Notes: generated by a model from the sequence alone, not told the origin. Shown: positions 1 through 6,126, numbered from the stretch's first letter. The stretch: 9,512 nucleotides of DNA from an uncultured Bacteroidota bacterium (GCA_937926185.1 CALEYM010000433.1:1-9512), one strand, 5' to 3'. A program made the numbers and translations.

Positions 1-675
1 CGCATCGATCCGAATTCGTGGGAAATGGTATTTGCCGGCATCAGTCTGAGCGCGGAGGCATCGGGCCGCACGGCGCGGGAATGGTGCAAAGCCCAAAATC
101 TGGGCGCCGCCACCAATGCCGGCATGTTCGAGACGGATTACAAAACCCACACCGGCTACCTGCAATACCAAAACCATATCAACAGCAAGCACGTCAACGA
201 GTATCAATCGGCCGCTGCGTTCGGGCCCCGCCGGCCCGGCCTGCCGTCTTTTAAAATATTCGATCTGGACACGCCCGGCGTGAGCATTAAAAGTATTCTG
301 GCCGATTATGAGTCGGTCGTACAAAACCTGCGCCTCATCAAACGGCCGGGTATCAACCGCTGGCCCGCCAGCAACCGCCGAAAATGGAGCGAGGCCGCCC
401 TGGGAGAGGATGCCGCCGGACGTATCCTGTTTATTTTTACCCGCTCGCCGTTTTCCATGCACGATTTTAACCGGGAACTTCTTTCCGCGGGTATCGAACT
501 GGTGGCGGCGCAACACCTGGAAGGTGGCCCCGAGGCGCAATTGTTCGTGAAAACGGGCGATTTTACCTTAGAACAATTCGGGAGCCATGAAACGGGATTC
601 CGGGAGGACGACGGAAATATGACAGCCTGGCCGGTGCCCAATGTGCTGGGATTGCGGCAGAAAACCGCGAAATGA
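1..675 (+). CDS. Phosphodiester glycosidase family protein (NAGPA-like), 5'-truncated by window edge
   Basis: The frame is open from base 1, so the N-terminus lies outside the window; 224 residues are visible, ending at TGA 673-675. The visible part reads as the phosphodiester glycosidase domain (the fold of NAGPA, the mammalian uncovering enzyme, which cleaves a sugar-phosphodiester bond). Supporting motifs, in visible-residue numbers: NAGMF at 39-43, VVQNLR near 106-111, the KWSEAALG segment near 128-135, the FTRSPFSMHDFN segment around 146-157, the family-typical EGGPEA at 174-179, and the closing WPVPNVLG at 210-217. The spacing of these blocks matches the bacterial family members I know. 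Substrate and cellular location cannot be judged without the missing N-terminus; many relatives are exported. The next gene follows on the same strand 43 bases later, so co-transcription with the GT39 gene is plausible. Family assignment is recognition of motifs, not a database result. Confidence 0.85.
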   Translation, partial: RIDPNSWEMVFAGISLSAEASGRTAREWCKAQNLGAATNAGMFETDYKTHTGYLQYQNHINSKHVNEYQSAAAFGPRRPGLPSFKIFDLDTPGVSIKSILADYESVVQNLRLIKRPGINRWPASNRRKWSEAALGEDAAGRILFIFTRSPFSMHDFNRELLSAGIELVAAQHLEGGPEAQLFVKTGDFTLEQFGSHETGFREDDGNMTAWPVPNVLGLRQKTAK

Positions 676-718
676 CAGTACATTTACGGGAATTATCATA
701 AATGCCACCCGCAGCACC

Positions 719-2608
719 GTGAAGAAAAAATCCGTCCAGTCGCACAAGCCGAAATCAGCGCCATCCAAACCGGCGCGCGCCACCGTTTCATCCGCCCCGC
801 CTTTGTTCGAACGCGCCGAAAAATGGCTGGCCGAACGGCGGCTGTGGGTGATCGGGGGCCTCCTGGCGTTGTGGGCCATTATCCGCATCGCCCAGTTCGA
901 TAGGGTGGCCAATGGCCCCTTGTACGGCATGTACGCCTGGAACGAATCGGACAACGCTTTTTTCGACGAGTGGGCCCGCTCGCTGGCGGCAGGCGACTGG
1001 CTGAACCGCCAGCCCCTGCACCCCTACCATGGCTGGCATAACAGCATGGCCGACTATTATTTTCAACAACATCCGGAAAAACTAAACGCCATCCTCGCGG
1101 CGCACCCCAACCGGGATTCCACCTTTTCGGCCGGGAAAATCCTGTGGGATGAATGGTACGGTGGAAATACTTACCACCAGGAGCCGCTGTACGCCTACGT
1201 GCTGGCTTTTTTATATTGGCTTACAGGCAACGGCGTTTACTGGATGATGCTGTTGCAGGCGCTGCTGGGCATCGGCAGCGGTTATTTGTTGTGGGATATT
1301 ACCCGCCGGCACTTCGGCCACACGGCGGCCCTGCTCACCGGACTGTTTTACCTGTTTTGCGGGGTTATCCTGTTTCAGGAAACGCTGATCCTGCGCAGTA
1401 CCTGGAGCGTGTTTTTCACCCTGCTGGCCGTCTGGACGCTCGACCGCGCGTTGGAACGGGATAGCCGCGGCGCTTTTCTGATTCATGGCGCCGTACTTGG
1501 CCTGGCTTTTTTATTGCAATCCGCTTTTTTGTTGCTCCTGCCCGGCGCCCTGTTGTTGTATTTTTGGAAAACCCGCCGGCCTTCAGCCCTTTTCGCCCGA
1601 AACGCGGGCATGCTGCTGCTCGGATTCACACTGGTTATTTTACCGCTGCCACTCCGGAACATGGCGGTCGGCGCGCCGCTGCTCAGCTCGTCCAGCGTAG
1701 GCGCCATCACTTTTGTAGCGACCAATGTACACGGCACAAAGGCCATTTCCAACTGGGCGCCGGACACGGAACAATGCGCCGACATTATGGGCCGTACCGG
1801 CGGCCGCTTTGGCGCCGCCGCCATCGCCGCTTTGCAGACGCACCCTTCGGCGGGCAGTTACCTGGGTTTGTTGTGGACAAAGTTCCAGCGCGTGCTGAAC
1901 GGCGCCGAGTGGCCCAACAACGAAAACTATTACTTCTACAAATCCCTCGTTCCCGCCCTGCAAATCGCCTTTCTCGATTTTTCCTGGATCGCCTGGGCGG
2001 CAACGGCGGGTATTCTGTTCGCCCTTTTTTACCGGAAGAAATACCCGGCCCTGTACCTGGCCATGCTGGTTCAACTGGCCATTCTGCTGGGCTTTTACGT
2101 GCTGGGCCGTTTTCGCGTGCCGCTCGTGGCCCTGTGCCTGCCGTTCGCGGCATACACCCTGCTCGAATGTCTGCGCTTTGCCCAAAACAGCCTGAAGGCT
2201 TCCCTGGCCAAAATTGCGGTGGCCGCCTTGTGTTTCTACCTCATCGCCTGGAAAAACCACCGGCCCGACGTCAGCATGCTGGACCCCACCGACTACATCG
2301 TTTTGTACGAAACCGTGTACCGGGATCGTATCCAGCAATACGCCGACGCGCAGCAGTGGGACAAAGCCGCCGCTCTCCACGCCGAATTTCTGGACACGGA
2401 ACCCGCGGTGATCCGGAATCTGAAACCAGGCGTTCGCCTGAATTCTCCCGCCCTGATCGAAATCGCCAGCCGCTTCGCCTTTCACTACCGGCTGCGGGGC
2501 GATTTGCTCACATACTCCGGCAATGCAACCCAGGCCGCGCAAGCCAGGGCGCGCAGCGCGGCGCTGGAACAGCTGGTGCAGGCAGCGCGGCAGGGAAGGG
2601 GACGCTGA
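719..2608 (+). CDS. Glycosyltransferase family 39 (GT-C fold) integral membrane protein
   Basis: Polytopic membrane protein of about 629 residues. A basic, Ser/Pro-rich cytoplasmic tail (1-35) precedes a first membrane segment around 42-60. The loop after it carries the acidic WNESDNAFFDEW stretch (about 74-85), where GT-C enzymes place catalytic and metal-binding acids, then HQEPLYAY (about 153-160), which corresponds to the His/Pro-Leu-Tyr motif before the second membrane segment in GT39/PMT_2 proteins. Several further hydrophobic segments follow to about residue 510, including GRFRVPL (about 463-469), also typical. The last 100 residues are a soluble helical, TPR-like tail. Expected role: transfer of a sugar from a polyprenyl-phosphate donor to an acceptor on the outer face of the inner membrane; the acceptor is unknown. 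Start choice: the frame is open back to ATG 641, but that lies inside the upstream gene; GTG 719 follows the upstream stop and begins a lysine-rich Val-Lys-Lys-Lys start typical of a real N-terminus. The start is moderately certain, the family good. Confidence 0.82.
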   Translation: MKKKSVQSHKPKSAPSKPARATVSSAPPLFERAEKWLAERRLWVIGGLLALWAIIRIAQFDRVANGPLYGMYAWNESDNAFFDEWARSLAAGDWLNRQPLHPYHGWHNSMADYYFQQHPEKLNAILAAHPNRDSTFSAGKILWDEWYGGNTYHQEPLYAYVLAFLYWLTGNGVYWMMLLQALLGIGSGYLLWDITRRHFGHTAALLTGLFYLFCGVILFQETLILRSTWSVFFTLLAVWTLDRALERDSRGAFLIHGAVLGLAFLLQSAFLLLLPGALLLYFWKTRRPSALFARNAGMLLLGFTLVILPLPLRNMAVGAPLLSSSSVGAITFVATNVHGTKAISNWAPDTEQCADIMGRTGGRFGAAAIAALQTHPSAGSYLGLLWTKFQRVLNGAEWPNNENYYFYKSLVPALQIAFLDFSWIAWAATAGILFALFYRKKYPALYLAMLVQLAILLGFYVLGRFRVPLVALCLPFAAYTLLECLRFAQNSLKASLAKIAVAALCFYLIAWKNHRPDVSMLDPTDYIVLYETVYRDRIQQYADAQQWDKAAALHAEFLDTEPAVIRNLKPGVRLNSPALIEIASRFAFHYRLRGDLLTYSGNATQAAQARARSAALEQLVQAARQGRGR

Positions 2609-2615
2609 GGGGCCC

Positions 2616-2695
2616 ACTTTTCAAATTTCAAATTTGACTTTTCAAATTTGACTTTTAAGTCAAAATGTAAATTTGAAATTTGAAATTTGAAAAGT
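2616..2695. repeat. Long nested AT-rich inverted repeat, probable (bidirectional) terminator
   Basis: Bases 2616-2635 are perfectly complementary to 2676-2695 (20 bp, mostly alternating CAAATTT units). The 40-base interior folds again: 2642-2649 pairs with 2669-2676 (sharing only base 2676 with the outer stem), and 2647-2654 mirrors 2657-2664 around two T residues. The sequence is built from repeats of the short unit CAAATTT/AAATTTG and TTTGACTTTT. It starts 7 bases after the stop of the GT39 gene and precedes the cold-shock gene. Function as a terminator is inferred from position and stem length; there is no GC-rich stem. It could also be a member of a dispersed intergenic repeat family. Confidence 0.7.
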
Positions 2696-2730
2696 TAACA
2701 CGGCCTGCATAATATTCGTCCGCCACACCA

Positions 2731-2748
2731 GAACTTTGCTTATCTTGG
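2731..2748 (+). promoter_or_regulatory. Candidate Bacteroidota promoter -7 region for the cold-shock gene
   Basis: Two overlapping near-matches to TAnnTTTG occur here: GAACTTTG at 2731-2738 and TATCTTGG at 2741-2748, each one base off. No good -33 TTTG box is visible at the expected distance. Either would give a 5' leader of roughly 80-95 bases before ATG 2835, which is common for cold-shock genes. Placement is tentative. Confidence 0.35.
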
Positions 2749-2834
2749 CATTTTCTACAAAAAAGCGGCAACAGACGCCTCTGTATGTCCGTAATATCCA
2801 CGTATAGGCGGCATTTTTTAACTAAATTCGGTAC

Positions 2835-3293
2835 ATGGCCAAAACACAGGATTCTTTTAACAAAAAAGAAAAAGAAAAAAATCGCAGAAAAAAGAACCAG
2901 GAAAAGCAGGAGCGCCGCGAGCAGCGGAAAGCCGATAAAGCTGCTTTCGGTCCCAAATCATTCGAAGACATGATTTCGTATGTGGACGAAAATGGCAATT
3001 TCAGCTCCACGCCTCCCGATCCTTCGAAAAGAAAAGTGATCAAAGCGGAGGACATCATCCTTGGCGTGTCGCCAAGAGATTCCGCGCCCGAAGAGACGAT
3101 CCGGGAGGGCAGAGTCAAATTCTTTAACGAAGAGAAAGGCTACGGCTTTATAATCGATTCGGAAACAAAAGACAGCATTTTTGTCCATATCAACAACCTC
3201 TCCAACCCCTTGCGGGAAAACGACCGGGTGACCTTCGAAGTGGAGCGCGGGCCGAAGGGGTTGAGCGCGGTGAATGTGAAATTGGTGAAATAA
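2835..3293 (+). CDS. Cold-shock-domain protein with basic N-terminal extension
   Basis: Protein of 152 residues in two parts. Residues 1-36 are an extremely Lys/Arg/Glu/Gln-rich, probably helical tail; 40-80 form a linker with the family-typical MISYVDENGN and TPPDP segments. Residues 88-152 are a cold-shock domain: an EGRVKFFN-type first strand, RNP1 KGYGFI at 101-106, RNP2 IFVHI at 115-119, and the closing VTFEVERGPKG segment. Cold-shock domains bind single-stranded RNA/DNA and act as RNA chaperones in the cytoplasm; this longer form with a basic tail is widespread in Bacteroidota, where the short CspA type (about 65-70 aa) also exists. ATG 2835 fits: the upstream in-frame region adds nothing, and MAKTQDSFNKKEKEK is the typical opening of the family. 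It is a single gene with its own probable promoter. Whether it is cold-induced cannot be seen from the sequence. Confidence 0.9.
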   Translation: MAKTQDSFNKKEKEKNRRKKNQEKQERREQRKADKAAFGPKSFEDMISYVDENGNFSSTPPDPSKRKVIKAEDIILGVSPRDSAPEETIREGRVKFFNEEKGYGFIIDSETKDSIFVHINNLSNPLRENDRVTFEVERGPKGLSAVNVKLVK

Positions 3294-3343
3294 AGGTTGC
3301 TGAAATCACGCCGGGAATAATTTTACCAATACGGCGGATTTGA

Positions 3344-3400
3344 AGATATACAAGGAATTTACGCATACCGGCGTTTACTACCTATTGCCCGTGTATATCT
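3344..3400. repeat. 9-bp inverted repeat in the leader of the GldM-like gene
   Basis: AGATATACA at 3344-3352 is the exact reverse complement of TGTATATCT at 3392-3400, enclosing 39 bases that contain a smaller ACGC/GCGT hairpin (3361-3364 with 3371-3374). It occupies most of the 121-base gap between the cold-shock gene and the GldM-like gene, ending 14 bases before ATG 3415. It could be a 5'-leader structure, a weak terminator of the cold-shock transcript, or chance in AT-rich DNA. Confidence 0.35.
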
Positions 3401-3414
3401 AAAAAATCTCCACC

Positions 3415-4068
3415 ATGCGTACCCTTATCACCGGCCTTCTCGCCGGCTGGACCTCAGCGGCTTTTTTCGCTTTTCGTTTTATGCCGGAAGAACCGGCCTG
3501 CGCCATTCAACTGGATAAAATGAACGTATTTTACTGTGGGGTGGACAATCCCGTCACCCTCGTGGCGCGCGGCGTGCCGGAACCGGAACTGCGGATAGAG
3601 ACCAGCGAAAATCTGAAAATGCAGAAAGACGGCAACAACCACTATACCGTGCGGGCCGGCACGCCCGGAGAAGGCAGCATTACCGTTTCAGGAGGCAGAC
3701 TAAAACCGCTAACATTCAAATACCGGGTAAAACGTTTTCCCGACCCGGTTATCCGCCTGGGAGCGCAGCACCGGTCGGGTAGCATGGGCAATGGGCAGTT
3801 CAGGGCACAGGGCGGTTTGGCCGCCGTCATAGAAGGTTTGGATATCTGCGGAATGTGCGATGTGGCGAGTTACAAAGTGATACACCTGCGCAAGGGTCAG
3901 CTTATGTCCGAAGTTACCAATACCGGCGCGCGGTATGAAGCCGGGGTGAAATCTGTCATCGACGCCGCGCGACCGGGCGATACGTATATTTTTGATGAGG
4001 TCAAGGTTAAGTGCCCCGGCGATGCCGCGGCGCGGGCAGTGGAGAGTCTGACGTTTGTGATAAAGTAA
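3415..4068 (+). CDS. Exported stand-alone GldM C-terminal-domain protein
   Basis: The 217-residue product starts with a signal-peptide-like hydrophobic stretch (about 4-20), then consists almost entirely of a region resembling the last two beta-sandwich domains of GldM. Matches: DKMNVFYCGVDNPV at 34-47 (GldM: DKMNV.Y.GVDNP), the RVKRFPDPV boundary between domains at 104-112, FRAQGGLAAVIEGLD at 129-143, and PGDTYIFDEVKVKCPG at 187-202. Full GldM is about 510-520 aa and uses an N-terminal helix plus GldL as the proton-driven motor of the type IX secretion system, its periplasmic shaft contacting GldK/GldN. This protein lacks the motor-docking helix and first two domains, so it should be periplasmic or membrane-tethered and cannot be GldM itself. 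A CGMC motif (145-148) sits where GldM normally has no Cys pair. No other gld/spr gene is nearby. Role unknown; a binding or accessory module is an inference. Confidence 0.8.
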   Translation: MRTLITGLLAGWTSAAFFAFRFMPEEPACAIQLDKMNVFYCGVDNPVTLVARGVPEPELRIETSENLKMQKDGNNHYTVRAGTPGEGSITVSGGRLKPLTFKYRVKRFPDPVIRLGAQHRSGSMGNGQFRAQGGLAAVIEGLDICGMCDVASYKVIHLRKGQLMSEVTNTGARYEAGVKSVIDAARPGDTYIFDEVKVKCPGDAAARAVESLTFVIK

Positions 4069-4111
4069 TCGCCCTTGAGGGGCTTTGCCTTAAAAAAAAT
4101 TCTGCCCCACC

Positions 4112-4128
4112 GTTCCCTTTTCGGGAAC
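4112..4128. promoter_or_regulatory. Palindromic operator candidate upstream of the toxin-antitoxin genes
   Basis: GTTCCC (4112-4117) and GGGAAC (4123-4128) form a perfect 6-bp inverted repeat with a 5-base spacer. It ends 7 bases before the -7 box, overlapping the -33 region, where an autorepressing HigA antitoxin would block RNA polymerase. Inferred from position and symmetry; it could alternatively be a hairpin ending the upstream transcript. Confidence 0.5.
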
Positions 4129-4135
4129 AATTTAT

Positions 4136-4143
4136 TACTTTTG
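4136..4143 (+). promoter_or_regulatory. Bacteroidota -7 promoter box (TAnnTTTG) for higBA
   Basis: TACTTTTG is an exact match to the TAnnTTTG -7 consensus. Expected transcription start is near 4149-4151, giving a leader of only about 5 bases before ATG 4155, so the toxin message would be nearly leaderless. Confidence 0.6.
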
Positions 4144-4154
4144 CGTGTTACGCC

Positions 4155-4466
4155 ATGCGAATCATTGCCGTCAAAACCTTAAAATCCTATTGGGAGGAGT
4201 ATCCGGATGCACAACAGGCGCTATTTGCCTGGTATGAGGAAGTGTCGGAAGCGGAATGGAGCAGCCCAAACGAGATGAAGGAACAATTCCGAAATGCCTC
4301 GGTACTTACCGGAAAACGCGTAGTTTTTAATATTCACGGCAATAGTTATCGACTCATCGTCGATATTGAGTTTAAGTTTCAGATTGTATTTATCGTTTGG
4401 TTCGGAACACATAAAGCCTACGACAATCTGGACGCAAAAGCGGTAAAATATGTTAAAACCAATTAG
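4155..4466 (+). CDS. higB: HigB-family type II toxin (ribosome-dependent mRNA interferase)
   Basis: Protein of 103 residues, the usual size of HigB toxins. Family landmarks: an opening in which an early YPDAQQAL (16-23) leads to a WY pair (26-27), then the core strands RVVFNIHGNSYRLIVDI (55-71) and the closing FGTHKAYD (83-90). This is the HigB_toxin branch of the RelE/ParE fold: the enzyme binds the ribosome and cleaves mRNA, stopping growth unless held by HigA. ATG 4155 is chosen over the longer open frame back to 4011 because that would overlap the upstream gene, and because the promoter box lies just before 4155. The toxin precedes the antitoxin, the order characteristic of hig modules, and the two reading frames overlap by 17 bases (4450-4466), implying translational coupling. 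The DNA is visibly more AT-rich than the genes to the left, in keeping with a mobile module. Confidence 0.88.
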   Translation: MRIIAVKTLKSYWEEYPDAQQALFAWYEEVSEAEWSSPNEMKEQFRNASVLTGKRVVFNIHGNSYRLIVDIEFKFQIVFIVWFGTHKAYDNLDAKAVKYVKTN

Positions 4467-4809
4467 GACGGAAGCGCAATACGAGGACGCCCTTGAGCGC
4501 ATATATGAGCTGATGCAACTTGACCCGGAACCTGCTACGGGAGCAGGTGACGAGTTGGAAATCCTATCCTTACTGGTAAAGGAATACGAGAACGCACACT
4601 ATCCTGTGCCCAAGCCTCATCCCATTGAGGCCATTAAGTTCCGGCTGGAGCAGTTGGGGCTACCTGAATCCGAATTGAACCGAATCCTCGGCAGCCGGAG
4701 TCGCAAATCAGAAATACTTTCGGGGCAACGAAAACTGAGCCTGGAGATGATCCGGCAATTGAACCGGGAGTTGAAGATTTCGGCGGAGGTGTTGATTCAG
4801 GCGTATTGA
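4450..4809 (+). CDS. higA: HigA-family antitoxin / HTH autorepressor
   Basis: Protein of 119 residues. The N-terminal half (1-55) is acidic and helical and includes the LSLLVKEYENAHYPV segment (39-53) typical of HigA partners of the HigB_toxin family. The C-terminal half (about 58-115) is a helix-turn-helix of the Xre/HigA type: HPIEAIKFRLEQLGL (57-71), a second helix SELNRILG, recognition-helix region SRSRKSEILSGQRKLS (82-97) and MIRQLNRELKIS. It should bind and neutralise HigB and, alone or in complex, repress the promoter, most plausibly at the palindrome 4112-4128. The start ATG 4450 overlaps the toxin end by 17 bases. The gene stops 15 bases before the end of the convergent gene at 4825, with no convincing terminator between. 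Confidence 0.88.
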   Translation: MLKPIRTEAQYEDALERIYELMQLDPEPATGAGDELEILSLLVKEYENAHYPVPKPHPIEAIKFRLEQLGLPESELNRILGSRSRKSEILSGQRKLSLEMIRQLNRELKISAEVLIQAY

Positions 4810-4824
4810 AGGTTGGACAGCATG

Positions 4825-5250
4825 TCAGCGTAAACCTATATTGCTCAATAACGATCCGACTATTTCTTCATATTCAGTGAGCGCCTGAAGCGTTTCCTCA
4901 TATATTTTTTTATCAATCCTGTTTGGGGGCTTGATTTTTAGTTTTGTAAAACTTTCTATTCCCGAAAACTTAACTCCCTTGGAACCACTACCGTCATACA
5001 AGTGTGCCCAAGGTTTTGCAATCCATATAGATATTCTCCCGTATTTATCCTTACCTGTAACTATTGCCTCTGTTCCAGGTTGTAAAATACTGGCAGGGTT
5101 ATTCCCCATCTTCACTATAATCTTCTCCGTGATTTCAACCCATGAACCTATGTCCAAAGTTGACTGAATGGTCGTTGAATGCCCTTTATGATAACCACCC
5201 CAATACGCTAAACCAATAAGTACCATAATAAGGATTAAGTTTATTAGCAT
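4825..5250 (-). CDS. Small single-pass membrane protein, unknown function
   Basis: Not recognised. The 141-residue product opens with a hydrophobic helix (about 2-19, LINLILIMVLIGLAYWGG) and a short His/Lys turn, so it is probably anchored in the inner membrane by its N-terminus. Residues 33-107 look like a beta-rich domain: a GSWVEI strand (35-40), PGTEAIVTGKDKYGRISIWI (58-77), then WAHLYDGSGSKGVKFSG. That pattern, with Gly-containing turns between short strands, is reminiscent of SH3/KOW-type barrels, which is only an impression. The end (110-141) is helical and charged. It is the last gene of a - strand run: its ATG lies 19 bases after the stop of the preceding gene (5270), with no promoter seen in between, so co-transcription with the two upstream genes is likely. 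AT-rich composition resembles the neighbouring toxin-antitoxin pair. Confidence 0.7.
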   Translation of the reverse strand: MLINLILIMVLIGLAYWGGYHKGHSTTIQSTLDIGSWVEITEKIIVKMGNNPASILQPGTEAIVTGKDKYGRISIWIAKPWAHLYDGSGSKGVKFSGIESFTKLKIKPPNRIDKKIYEETLQALTEYEEIVGSLLSNIGLR

Positions 5251-5269
5251 ATATTCAGTTTTTGATAAA

Positions 5270-5659
5270 TTAAAATGGTTCCTTATCTATTTCAATTATC
5301 CACGTAATAATCCGCTTCAACTTTAGCCGCGCCTGCGTCTTCAACTGTCCTTCATGTGGAATGCCTTTGATATGACTGTGCGCCCGGTTTTCCGGTAAGG
5401 GTGCATGAACGGCCTCCAATTCAATAGCCCGGACTTCACCTGTTAAAAATGCAACGATACCATTATCAGCAGGAATTTTAGATCGTTGATGTGCCGCTTC
5501 TGCCGTAGTGTATCTTTCCCAATCGGTAGACATACCCCGGGATTCATCTTCGCCCCGCTCTTGAAAGGCTCCGGGAACGACCTCTCCATCTACAAGGTAA
5601 CTTTTATGAATTCGGTAGAATAACCGGTCTTCATCAGGGATTAGTTCGATTGGCCACAT
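5270..5659 (-). CDS. Unrecognised conserved-looking small protein, second gene of a - strand cassette
   Basis: The 129-residue soluble product has no signal peptide or membrane segment. It has the dense, motif-like sequence of a conserved family: RIHKSYLVDGEVVPGAF (16-32), RGMSTDWERYTTAE (41-54), RSKIPADNGIVAF (59-71), then VHAPLPENRAHSHIKG (84-99) containing two His residues and an NRAH core, and a final basic helix/strand RLKLKRIITWIIEI (111-124). I have the impression of having seen this arrangement in proteins of unknown function from diverse bacteria, but cannot name a family. The conserved-looking Arg, His and Asn residues could form an active or nucleotide-binding site; that is speculation. 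The gene starts only 2 bases after the stop of the upstream gene at 5662, so the two are translationally coupled and probably work together. ATG 5659 is the only sensible start. Confidence 0.8.
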   Translation of the reverse strand: MWPIELIPDEDRLFYRIHKSYLVDGEVVPGAFQERGEDESRGMSTDWERYTTAEAAHQRSKIPADNGIVAFLTGEVRAIELEAVHAPLPENRAHSHIKGIPHEGQLKTQARLKLKRIITWIIEIDKEPF

Positions 5660-5661
5660 AA

Positions 5662-6108
5662 TCAGGAAATAATAGAAAGATCAGGTAGCAAAGCTTGCTG
5701 AAAATTGGCCGGATCAAATTTGCCTTCGGTGACTTGTACCCCATAGTCGTCGCCATAAAAGGTGGCAGGCGAATGGCCTGCCGGAAGGTTAATGAGCAGA
5801 TTAAATCGCCTGTTTTCCCAATAGAAATCAATGCTTCCTTCCGGAGCATGGTAAATTTTAGGCGTTTCAATTTTTTTATTAAAAACATCGAACAACCATT
5901 GGGCATAGCCGGATATGAATCGCACAGCGCGTAACCAGGTCTCGCGGTCGTAACCATGACTTTCCATATCATCGAAATTGTCTCCAAGGTTCAGGATATA
6001 CTTCGATTGCTCGATAGCCGAAGCAAGGTCTTTTAATTCAACCGGAAGTGTCGCCACCGGTTGGCCATCGAGATGAATTCTGATCTCTGACTGAATATCG
6101 GGCGTCAT
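5662..6108 (-). CDS. Unrecognised small protein, first gene of a - strand cassette
   Basis: Acidic soluble product of 148 residues, without signal peptide or membrane segment. Residues 1-20 are strand-forming (IRIHLDGQPVATLPV); 25-80 are helical, including an acidic stretch NLGDNFDDMES (40-50) and an aromatic-rich helix WLRAVRFISGYAQWLFDVF (58-76); 84-132 are a beta-rich part with IYHAPEGSIDFYWE (85-98), FNLLINLPAG (102-111) and ATFYGDDYGVQVTEG (115-129). The GSIDFYWE and FYGDDYG blocks look like strongly conserved signatures, but I cannot assign a family. The gene is preceded by an exact -7 promoter box and a palindrome (6113-6126), and followed after 2 bases by the next gene. ATG 6108 fits the predicted transcription start near 6119. 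The tight pairing suggests the two products act in one complex or pathway. Confidence 0.82.
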   Translation of the reverse strand: MTPDIQSEIRIHLDGQPVATLPVELKDLASAIEQSKYILNLGDNFDDMESHGYDRETWLRAVRFISGYAQWLFDVFNKKIETPKIYHAPEGSIDFYWENRRFNLLINLPAGHSPATFYGDDYGVQVTEGKFDPANFQQALLPDLSIIS

Positions 6109-6112
6109 TTGC

Positions 6113-6126
6113 GTACAAATTTGTAC
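6113..6126. promoter_or_regulatory. Perfect 14-base palindrome at the cassette promoter (operator candidate)
   Basis: GTACAAATTTGTAC is fully self-complementary. It covers the predicted transcription start of the - strand gene at 6108 and abuts the -7 box. A dimeric repressor bound here would block initiation. No obvious DNA-binding protein is encoded in the cassette itself. Confidence 0.6.

Noticed and set aside
1564..2637. Long open frames on + (357 aa) and - (1640-2617, 325 aa) overlapping the GT39 gene
   Set aside because: Both are Arg/Pro- or Gln/Gly-rich shadow translations without domains; the GT39 frame has clear membrane segments and family motifs.
4071..4099. GCCC-TTGAG-GGGC hairpin near an A-run as terminator of the GldM-like gene
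   Set aside because: The stem is 4 bp and on the + strand it is followed by A residues rather than T, so it does not fit an intrinsic terminator for that transcript.
4011..4154. Extension of the HigB frame upstream to ATG 4011
   Set aside because: It would overlap the end of the GldM-like gene by 58 bases and cross the promoter box; the extra residues do not belong to the HigB family.
4816..4826. GACA-GCA-TGTC as a shared terminator between higA and the convergent gene
   Set aside because: Only a 4-bp stem with a 3-base loop and no T-run on either strand; too weak to call.
5634..5987. A 117-codon - strand frame overlapping the first cassette gene
   Set aside because: It lies in another frame of the 5662-6108 gene, whose product has coherent motif blocks and a promoter at the right place; the alternative shows none.
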